Program-made: the position numbers and the translations under genes
Notes under the pieces: generated by a model
The model's input: only the letters and a program-made list of their open reading frames with translations
Database searches by the model: none
Told to the model about the DNA's origin: nothing
Assembly (NCBI GenBank): GCA_019636235.1
Contig: JAHBXW010000001.1
Location: 372,001-436,000 of the forward strand
Reading direction: 5' to 3'
Source: Planctomyces sp.
GTDB taxonomy: Bacteria; Planctomycetota; Planctomycetia; Planctomycetales; Planctomycetaceae
DNA: 64,000 nt
Shown: positions 57,384 through 64,000 of the stretch, in pieces
Position numbering within the stretch: the first letter of the stretch is position 1
Layout of the letters: each line of letters opens with the position of its first letter

Positions 57384-58808
57384 TCACGAGGCGAGAATCT
57401 CACTGACGACCTCGCCGTGCACGTCGGTCAGACGGAAATCCCGCCCTGAATAGCGGTACGTCAGCCGCGTGTGATCCAGTCCGAGGACGTGCAGGATTGT
57501 GGCGTGCAGGTCGTGCAGGTGGACCTTGTTCTCGACGGCGAAGTAGCCGTAATCGTCGGTCGCCCCGAAGCTCAGACCGGGCTGCACGCCTCCGCCGGCC
57601 AGCCACATCGTGTAGCCCTGGGGATTGTGGTCCCGGCCATTGTCCCCCTGGGCCACGGGCGTGCGTCCGAATTCGCCGCCCCACAAAACGAGCGTGTCCT
57701 CCAGCAGGCCGCATCCGTCGAGGTCCCGCAGCAGGGCGGCGATCGGCTGATCGACTTCCCGGGCGTTGCGCGTGTGGCTGTTTCTGAGGTCGTCGTGCTG
57801 GTCCCACTTGTAACTGTGGGTGCACTGGATGAAACGGACGCCGCGCTCCGCGAAGCGGCGAGCCATCAGACATTGCCGCCCGAAGTTGGCGGTCGCGGGA
57901 TCATGCAGGCCGTACATCTCCTGAATGGCCTGGCTTTCGCTGCTGACGTCCTGCAGCTCCGGGGCCGAGGTCTGCAGGCGGTAGGCGAGTTCGAACGAGT
58001 TGATCCGGGCTTCCAGAACCGGATCGGGGCCGGTGCTGGCCAGCTGACCGCGGCTGAGCTCGCGCATCAGGTCGAGTTCGCGGCGCTGGAGATTCAGCGG
58101 CGTGCCGTCGGAGGTTTGAATGAAGGGGATCTTTGCCTGGTCGCTGGGCGTGCCGGCATTGCCGATCGCCGTGCCCTGGAATTCCGCCGGCAGGAAGGCG
58201 GAACCGTAGGCCGTGGCCCCGCCGTGAGTCAGCGTGGGGCAGATCGTGATAAAGCCGGGGAGGTTCTCGTTCTCCGTGCCAAGTCCATAGGTGATCCAGG
58301 CGCCCATGCTGGGCCGCACGAACGTGTCGCTGCCGGTGTGCAGTTCGAGCAGCGCGCCGCCGTGTCGGGAGTTCGACCCATGCATGCTCTTGATGAAGCA
58401 GATGCGGTCGACGGTCTGGGCGACATGCGGGAACAGGTCGCTGACCCAGGCCCCGGATTCGCCGTATTGACGGAACTCCCAGGGAGACTTGAGGAGGTTG
58501 CCGGTGGTCGATGAGAAGACTCGCGGCTTGGAAAACGGCAGCGGCTGTCCGTGATCCCGCTGCAGCAGCGGCTTGTAGTCGAAGGTGTCGACCTGCGACG
58601 GGCCGCCGTGCATGAACAGGAAGATGACGCGTTTGGCGCGGGCCGGAAACCGCGGTTCACGCGCGGCCAGCGGACCTGCGGATTGCGAGGCCCGCGCCGC
58701 CGGCTGCAGCAGCGACGCCAGCGCCAGCGATCCGAAGCCGCACGCGGATGTTCGCAGCCAATCGCGGCGGGACGTCACGCGCTCAAAGTTTCTGCAACCG
58801 TCGCTCAT
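57384..58808 (-). CDS. DUF1501 protein, Tat-exported
   Basis: A 474-residue protein of the sulfatase/alkaline-phosphatase-like DUF1501 family. A Tat signal ([20 protein letters not shown]) is followed by the conserved [20 protein letters not shown] and, near 300-400, [18 protein letters not shown] and [15 protein letters not shown]1501 genes are nearly always paired with DUF1549/DUF1553 genes, as here: the two are 8 bases apart on the same strand, so translation is probably coupled. A role in handling sulfated or complex polysaccharides is often guessed but unproven. Confidence 0.92.
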   Translation of the reverse strand: MSDGCRNFERVTSRRDWLRTSACGFGSLALASLLQPAARASQSAGPLAAREPRFPARAKRVIFLFMHGGPSQVDTFDYKPLLQRDHGQPLPFSKPRVFSSTTGNLLKSPWEFRQYGESGAWVSDLFPHVAQTVDRICFIKSMHGSNSRHGGALLELHTGSDTFVRPSMGAWITYGLGTENENLPGFITICPTLTHGGATAYGSAFLPAEFQGTAIGNAGTPSDQAKIPFIQTSDGTPLNLQRRELDLMRELSRGQLASTGPDPVLEARINSFELAYRLQTSAPELQDVSSESQAIQEMYGLHDPATANFGRQCLMARRFAERGVRFIQCTHSYKWDQHDDLRNSHTRNAREVDQPIAALLRDLDGCGLLEDTLVLWGGEFGRTPVAQGDNGRDHNPQGYTMWLAGGGVQPGLSFGATDDYGYFAVENKVHLHDLHATILHVLGLDHTRLTYRYSGRDFRLTDVHGEVVSEILAS

Positions 58809-58816
58809 GAGTTCAG

Positions 58817-61800
58817 TCAGTTCACAAACAGGAATTCATTGGTGGCCATAACGGCCCGGCACAGCGACTGCCAGGCTCGCAGTTCGGCAAGCGGCGCCGC
58901 CCCGCCCTCCCCGGTCGCCAGCGCCTCGACGTAGCTGATTGCCGCGTCCGATTCCTCCGCTGTCGGCTCGCGTCCCAGCAACACCTCGAACACATGCGAC
59001 ACGCGGGCCGCGGAGGCGGGGAAGTTCTCAAGCGTCCGCGCCGCCAGCCGCTCGGACTGGCGGGCCACGACGTCGCTGTTCATCAGAAACAGCGCCTGCG
59101 GAGCGACGGTGGTCGCCGACCGCTTGCCCTGCATCACGCTGGGGTCGCCGAAGTCGAAGGCTTCCAGAAAATTGAACGTCGCGCTGCGGACGATTGGCAG
59201 ATAGATCGTGCGGCGCGGGCTGGCATAAATCTGCGAATCGACGTTGGCCGTGCTGGTCACGTACGCCCGGTTCTGGGTCGCGAGCAGCGTGCCCCCCATG
59301 GCGTCGTCAAGCGCCCGGCCCGCGTGCAACAGGCTGTCGCGAATCGCCTCGGCTTCCAGCCGGCGGCGGGCCATCCGCCACAGCAGCTTGTTCTCGGGGT
59401 CGATCGCGTCGCCGTCCGCGCGCCATGCCGACGATTGCCGCCACGCCGCGGACGTCAGGATCAGCCGATGCATGGTCTTCAGGGACCAGCCGGAGCGCAC
59501 GAGTTCATCCGCCAGCCAGTCGAGCAGTTCGGGATGCGTCGGCCGGTCGCCGAGGACTCCGAAATTGTCCGACGAGCGGACCAGTCCCTCGCCAAAATGG
59601 TGTTGCCACAGGCGGTTGACGACAACGCGGCCGGTCAGCGGATGTTCGCCGCTGGTCAGCCATTCCGCGAGTTCCCGCCGGCCGCTGGACGACGCGGGGA
59701 TCGCCGGTTCGGAGCCGGTTTGAAACACATCCGGAAACCCGCGTGGCGTCTCATCGCCCAGCGTCAGATGACTGCCACGCAGGTGAATTCGCAGCGACTC
59801 GGGCGTGCTGTCGGAGACCGCCATCGCCTCGGCCAGCTTTGGCGTGGCCGCGTCGGCCGCCTTTTCGTCCTCGGCGAGCATCGCCAGCCGCGCCCGGACA
59901 GGCTCAGCGAAGTCGCTTTCGGCGACGGTGGTCGCGGACCATGGGCCGCTCTCCGCGCGAAGCACCGATGCTGCCGGCGCGTCGGCGTCCAGGGAGGCGA
60001 GAGCCGCGGCGTAGCGGTTCGCGAGCTCCAGGAGCGACTCCGGACGGGGCTCGGCAAGCACCGCAGCATCCAGCCCATCGCCGGATGGAACGAAGCCGTC
60101 CCAGGTTCCAGAGACGCTGTAATGCCGCCAGGCGGCGAACGGCGAAGCGGGATCGGCCAGGACCCGTTCCCACCGCACAATGGCCTCGGGATGCAGATTC
60201 TCCGAAACGTCCGCCAGCGCCGGCGCCTCGCTGGCGTCGACGGGCGTCAGTTGCAGCTTGTCGATGTGCGGGAAGAAAACCGGCTGTTCGAGCCGCAAAA
60301 CGTTCTGCCCCGGCTCGAAGCGGAAGACGCCGATCGCCGACCAGGCCTGATCGGCCGGGCGCCAGCCCCCGGTAGTCGCCGCAGCGACGTCGGTGCGCAC
60401 ACGGCGGCCGTTCAGGAACAACTCGCAGGGGCGGGATTCCAGCGCCGCATACCGCACGTCGACCTGATGCCAGCCCCCCTCGGCGATGTCGACATCGTAT
60501 TCGACGAAATTCGGCGCCTCGCCCTGATTCACCAGGACGCCGATTCCCTCGCCGTACCCGTCCCGCGCCCTCAGGACGTTTCCGCGATCGTATTCCTCCG
60601 CCTCAATGACTCGCGCATTGGCGCGGGCGGCGTCCCCGTCGCGCAGGGCGATCGGCGTCAACGACCGCGTCCGGGTTCCGTCCCGCGCGGCCAGCATGTG
60701 CTCCGCCGTCCGCGCGCGGATCGCATCCAGCAGCCGACCTCGCTCTTCGTCGACGGCCTTCGACCGCTCGGCCTTGATCGAGTCGAGCCGCGCCAGGCCG
60801 ATGCGGCGAGCCTCCAGTTCGTCGGGCGTGCCGATCGGAACTTCCTGCCAGCGGGCGACGACCGAGAAATTCTCCATCGTCCGCGTGCTCTTGAAGATGC
60901 CCGCCAGCGAATAGTAGTCCCGTGCGCGGATCGGATCGTACTTGTGGTCGTGGCAGCGGGCGCAGCCGAACGTCATCCCCAGCACGGCCTTGCCGAGCGT
61001 ATCGACCTGCTCGTCGATGATGTCCATCTGCATCTTGACCGGGTCGTCCTCGGCGAGCATTTTCGCTCCCAGCGACAGAAACCCGGTCGCCACCATCCGC
61101 CGGTTGCGGACCTCCGGGTCATCGTCCGGCAGCAGGTCGCCGGCGATCTGTTCGCGGAGGAATTCGTCGTAGGGCCGATCGGCGTTGAACGCCTCGACGA
61201 CGTAGTCCCGATACCGGAACGCGTTCGCGAACGCGAGGTTTTCATCGAGACCGTTCGAATCGCCGTAGCGGGCCAGATCCAGCCAGTGGCGCCCCCAGCG
61301 CACGCCGTACTCGGGCGAGGCGAGCAAACGGTCCACCAGCCGCTCCCAGGCGTCGGCCGATTCGTCCGCCAGGAACTCGCGGATCTCTTCCGGAGTCGGC
61401 GGCAGTCCGCGGAGATCAAACGACGCCCGGCGAATCAGCGTCCGACGGTCGGCCGCGGGGGACGGAGCCAACCCATGTTCCCGCAGCGACTGCAGGAGGA
61501 ACCGGTCGATCGGAGTCCGCGCCCATTCCTCGCCGTCGACGCGGGGGACGTCCGGGCGGCGCACGGGCTGGAAGGCCCAAAAGCTGCGTTCCTCGTCGGT
61601 GATCGGCCCCGCGGCGGCGGAGCGCGAAGCGGGCGGCTCGATGTCCGTTGCGGACTGGCCGGGCCACTGGGCGCCTCGGTTCACCCAGTCGGTGAGGTCG
61701 TCAATTTCCCGCTGCGGGATCTTCGAACGAGGCGGCATGTGCACCTGGTCCGCGTGATTCACGGCCAGGATCATCAGGCTGGTCGCGGCGCTTCCGGGAA

Positions 61801-62038
61801 TGGCCGCCGGACCGCGGCTGCCCCCCTGAAGCACGCCAGCGAGAGAATCCAGGCGGAGGTCGCTTTCGGCCGCGTCAGCGCTGTGGCACTCCCAGCATCG
61901 CTCCGCGAGGACCGGCCGGATGCGCCGCTCGAAGAACTCCTGATCGGCCGCCGCGAGATATTCGGCGCGCACGTCCGGGAGCGCGACGACCGTCGCGATT
62001 ATCGCTGCGAAACACAGACACGCACGGCTGCGAATCAA
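58817..62038 (-). CDS. PSCyt1-DUF1549-DUF1553 planctomycete cytochrome protein
   Basis: A 1073-residue exported protein. Signal peptide about 1-25. The PSCyt1 domain carries a heme-binding CWECH (about 48-52) and a downstream Met in [12 protein letters not shown]1549 (PSCyt2) follows at about 155-380, with [16 protein letters not shown]. An inserted carbohydrate-binding-like module (about 480-600) reads [11 protein letters not shown] and [15 protein letters not shown]1553 (PSD1, about 770-1040) has [20 protein letters not shown]. Typical of planctomycetes and always with DUF1501 neighbours. Redox or polysaccharide roles are inferred only. Confidence 0.92.
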   Translation of the reverse strand: MIRSRACLCFAAIIATVVALPDVRAEYLAAADQEFFERRIRPVLAERCWECHSADAAESDLRLDSLAGVLQGGSRGPAAIPGSAATSLMILAVNHADQVHMPPRSKIPQREIDDLTDWVNRGAQWPGQSATDIEPPASRSAAAGPITDEERSFWAFQPVRRPDVPRVDGEEWARTPIDRFLLQSLREHGLAPSPAADRRTLIRRASFDLRGLPPTPEEIREFLADESADAWERLVDRLLASPEYGVRWGRHWLDLARYGDSNGLDENLAFANAFRYRDYVVEAFNADRPYDEFLREQIAGDLLPDDDPEVRNRRMVATGFLSLGAKMLAEDDPVKMQMDIIDEQVDTLGKAVLGMTFGCARCHDHKYDPIRARDYYSLAGIFKSTRTMENFSVVARWQEVPIGTPDELEARRIGLARLDSIKAERSKAVDEERGRLLDAIRARTAEHMLAARDGTRTRSLTPIALRDGDAARANARVIEAEEYDRGNVLRARDGYGEGIGVLVNQGEAPNFVEYDVDIAEGGWHQVDVRYAALESRPCELFLNGRRVRTDVAAATTGGWRPADQAWSAIGVFRFEPGQNVLRLEQPVFFPHIDKLQLTPVDASEAPALADVSENLHPEAIVRWERVLADPASPFAAWRHYSVSGTWDGFVPSGDGLDAAVLAEPRPESLLELANRYAAALASLDADAPAASVLRAESGPWSATTVAESDFAEPVRARLAMLAEDEKAADAATPKLAEAMAVSDSTPESLRIHLRGSHLTLGDETPRGFPDVFQTGSEPAIPASSSGRRELAEWLTSGEHPLTGRVVVNRLWQHHFGEGLVRSSDNFGVLGDRPTHPELLDWLADELVRSGWSLKTMHRLILTSAAWRQSSAWRADGDAIDPENKLLWRMARRRLEAEAIRDSLLHAGRALDDAMGGTLLATQNRAYVTSTANVDSQIYASPRRTIYLPIVRSATFNFLEAFDFGDPSVMQGKRSATTVAPQALFLMNSDVVARQSERLAARTLENFPASAARVSHVFEVLLGREPTAEESDAAISYVEALATGEGGAAPLAELRAWQSLCRAVMATNEFLFVN

Positions 62039-62054
62039 GCGGTCGACTCCTCAA

Positions 62055-62078
62055 ATGCATCAATATTCCTGCATGCAT
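62055..62078. promoter_or_regulatory. Paired ATGCAT in a divergent promoter region
   Basis: ATGCAT palindromes at 62055-62060 and 62073-62078 are 18 bases apart in an AT-rich patch between the PSD1 gene (minus) and the glycosidase (plus). They may be an operator for the divergent pair. Confidence 0.25.
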
Positions 62079-62240
62079 GGCAGTATCCCCTGCGGACGCA
62101 GGATCGGCAAGACGACCCGGAAATCTCTGCGGGATCCGCCCGCGCGTGTGCGGGTTTGACACCGTCCCGCCAGCACTGAAAGATCAGCAGCGCAATTGAA
62201 ACACCGCGCTGGATGCGCCCTTCCCCGCTCTGAAGGACTG

Positions 62241-63395
62241 ATGACGATGCCGAGAATGCCCGCCCGACTGCGCCTGTTGTGCTTCGCGATGGCCCTCGCG
62301 ACTGGAGCGATCGCCTCCGCCGACGCCAGCGAGCGCTGGAGCGTCGAGCAGGCTCGTGAATGGCGGGACCGCACCGGCTGGCTCGTGGGCGCCAATTTCG
62401 CCCCGGCCTACGCGATCAATCAGTTGGAGATGTGGCAGGCCGACACGTTTGACCTCGAAGCCATCGACCGGGAGCTGGGCTGGGCCCAGGACCTGGGCAT
62501 GAACAGCATGCGGGTGTTCCTGCATCACCTGTTGTGGGAGCAGGACTCCGAGGGCTTCCTGAATCGGATCGATCAGTTCCTGGAGGTCGCGGAGAAGCGC
62601 GGCATCCGGGTGATGCTGGTGCTCTTCGACAGCGTCTGGGACCCGCACCCGCAGCTGGGACCGCAGCGGGCGCCGCAGCCGGGGCTGCACAATTCGGGCT
62701 GGCTGCAAAGCCCCGGGGCGAAGGACCTTACTGATCCCGCGCGCCACGGACTGCTGGAGGCCTACGTCAAAGGCGTGGTCGGCCGGTTCCGGGAGGACCC
62801 GCGCGTCGTCGTCTGGGACCTGTGGAACGAGCCGGACAATCTCAACGACAACAGTTACGGCCGCAATAAGCTGCGCCAGGAGCCGGCGGAGAAACACAAG
62901 TTCACCGCCGAGCTGCTGAAGAAGTCGTTCGACTGGGCGCGAGAGGCGCAGCCGACGCAGCCGCTGACGTCCGGCCTGTGGATTCGGGACCGGGCCGTCG
63001 CCCCCAACCGACTGATTCCGATCGAGAAGATCCAGGTCGAGGAATCCGACATCATCAGCTTCCACAGCTACGGCCGGCCCGACGAAATGCGGGAATGGAT
63101 CAAGGCCATGCAAAGGTACGATCGGCCGCTGTCCTGCACGGAATACATGGCGCGTCCAGTGGGCAGCACATTCGACCCGCTGCTCGAGATTCTCAAGGAG
63201 CACGAAGTCGACGCGTACAACTGGGGCTTCGTGGCCGGGAAGTCGAACACGATTTATCCCTGGGACTCGTGGCAGAAGGCCTACGACGCCGAACCGCCGC
63301 GCTGGTTCCACGACATCTTTCGCGGCGACGGCACGCCCTACGATCAGGCGGAAGTCGATTACATCCGCCGCGTGACCGGCGCCGCCGCGAAGTGA
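62241..63395 (+). CDS. Exported GH5-like glycoside hydrolase
   Basis: A 384-residue exported TIM-barrel hydrolase with a signal peptide ending about residue 30. The N-terminal WLVGANFAPAYAINQLEMWQ, the mid-barrel MNSMRVFLHHLLWEQD, the acid/base Glu197 in VWDLWNEPDN and the likely nucleophile Glu301 in SCTEYMARP fit clan GH-A (GH5/cellulase-like). Substrate unknown. AAGG lies four bases before ATG 62241; an ATG two codons later is also possible. Divergent from the PSD1 gene. Confidence 0.8.
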   Translation: MTMPRMPARLRLLCFAMALATGAIASADASERWSVEQAREWRDRTGWLVGANFAPAYAINQLEMWQADTFDLEAIDRELGWAQDLGMNSMRVFLHHLLWEQDSEGFLNRIDQFLEVAEKRGIRVMLVLFDSVWDPHPQLGPQRAPQPGLHNSGWLQSPGAKDLTDPARHGLLEAYVKGVVGRFREDPRVVVWDLWNEPDNLNDNSYGRNKLRQEPAEKHKFTAELLKKSFDWAREAQPTQPLTSGLWIRDRAVAPNRLIPIEKIQVEESDIISFHSYGRPDEMREWIKAMQRYDRPLSCTEYMARPVGSTFDPLLEILKEHEVDAYNWGFVAGKSNTIYPWDSWQKAYDAEPPRWFHDIFRGDGTPYDQAEVDYIRRVTGAAAK

Positions 63396-63417
63396 ACCCG
63401 GACGGCTCCCAGACGGC

Positions 63418-64000
63418 TCAGCCGTCGGGCAGTTCGGCGACATCGTGATACCCGACGAGCTGGACCTCGCGCGCATGGTCGCGGGCCAGCCGTCGGAGTT
63501 GCGACAGACTCTCGCGCCGCCGGGCGTCGTCCGCGGCGCGGAGCGCGGCCAGTTGCCCGACCGGATGCTGATCGTCCGTCAATTCGACGCGAAGGTAATA
63601 CGCGTCGCCGACGTGCAGCAGCCATTGCGAACCCTGCTCGATCGCCACGCCGCAGTGCCCGCGCGTGTGCCCGAACAGCGGGATCAGCAGCACCTGCGAT
63701 TGCAGCCCGAGATCGAGCGGTCGCGCGGGGAGGCTGAACCAGTCCGTCGACCGAGCGGCGTCGCACGGCTTCCACCGCGGACCATGCGAGAATTGCGACT
63801 CGACGTAACGGACATCTCCGGCGGCCAGCGCCGCCAGCTCTTCGCTCGACATCCGGATCGCCGCGTCCGGAAAATCGGCCAGGCCGCCGGCATGGTCCGG
63901 ATCCGCATGCGTGAGCACGATGTCCGTCACCGCCGCGGCGGACCACCCCCGGCCTTCCAGTTGCCGGACGAGCGTATCCTGCTCGGAGAATTGGAACCCG
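63418..64000 (-). CDS. Metallo-beta-lactamase-fold hydrolase (partial)
   Basis: The C-terminal 193 residues of an MBL-fold metalloenzyme; the gene continues past the window end, and the frame is open from 64000. The zinc-binding motif is variant, LTHADPDHAGG, followed by the distal His region LFGHTRGHCG and HVGDAYYL, as in glyoxalase-II-like and AHL-lactonase-like hydrolases. Just before the motif, residues read FSEQDTLVRQLEGRGWSAAA, a normal family stretch. It converges on the glycosidase, 22 bases apart. Confidence 0.85.
   Translation of the reverse strand, partial: GFQFSEQDTLVRQLEGRGWSAAAVTDIVLTHADPDHAGGLADFPDAAIRMSSEELAALAAGDVRYVESQFSHGPRWKPCDAARSTDWFSLPARPLDLGLQSQVLLIPLFGHTRGHCGVAIEQGSQWLLHVGDAYYLRVELTDDQHPVGQLAALRAADDARRRESLSQLRRLARDHAREVQLVGYHDVAELPDG

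Overview
The window looks like a chromosomal segment of a planctomycete (class Planctomycetia). The DNA is GC-rich and gene-dense. It carries several families that are hallmarks of that phylum: a DUF1559 pseudopilin-like protein, a DUF1501 protein paired with a PSCyt1/DUF1549/DUF1553 cytochrome protein, a very large TPR/alpha-2-macroglobulin-like exported protein, an ECF sigma factor next to Flp pilins, and many secreted lipoproteins. No rRNA, tRNA, CRISPR array, transposase or prophage gene was recognised. Most of it is ordinary chromosomal backbone.

Layout. 0.3-9.9 kb (+): tyrS, folC, then a complete phosphate module (phoR-like kinase, pstS, pstC, pstA, pstB, phoU, phoB-like regulator) with short overlaps and Pho-box-like repeats ahead of pstS. 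10-16 kb: an orphan RND-type adaptor and a YiiX-like lipoprotein (-), then a dihydroorotase, a thioredoxin-fold lipoprotein and hemQ/chdC (+), then queF and ogt (-). 16-21 kb (+): a conserved unknown, a CcsA/HemX-type membrane protein overlapping hemA, and lepA. 21-32 kb (-): the 2739-residue A2M-like protein, a beta-propeller protein and an S41 protease. 32.8-38.5 kb (+): carB, an exported alpha/beta hydrolase, a YbgC-like thioesterase and an ECF sigma factor.

38.5-45.4 kb (+) is the most structured part, a Tad/Flp pilus locus. Two near-identical Flp pilin genes and a 37-codon membrane ORF are each followed by a terminator with the same CGCCCGG/CCGGGCG stem core. Then come cpaA, cpaB, cpaC and cpaE. 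A shared TTGAC/CCTAGGTTT promoter-like motif precedes flp1, flp2 and, in weaker form, cpaA. The motor ATPase (cpaF/tadA) and tadB/tadC are not in the window.

45.4-54.1 kb (-): an HtrA-like protease with a novel C-terminal region, a branched-chain-amino-acid-type ABC transporter (livF, livG, livM, livH and a binding protein), proC and a Tat-exported amidohydrolase. 54.2-64 kb: a membrane KAP-like P-loop NTPase, hemP with Fur-like palindromes, the DUF1559 gene, the DUF1501/PSD1 pair, a GH5-like glycosidase and a metallo-beta-lactamase-fold gene cut by the window end.

Themes that connect genes are phosphate sensing and uptake (phoR to phoB), heme (chdC, ccsA/hemX, hemA, hemP), pyrimidine synthesis (pyrC, carB) and surface-pilus assembly (flp, cpa). 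Functional calls rest on motifs and family resemblance read by eye; no database search was run.
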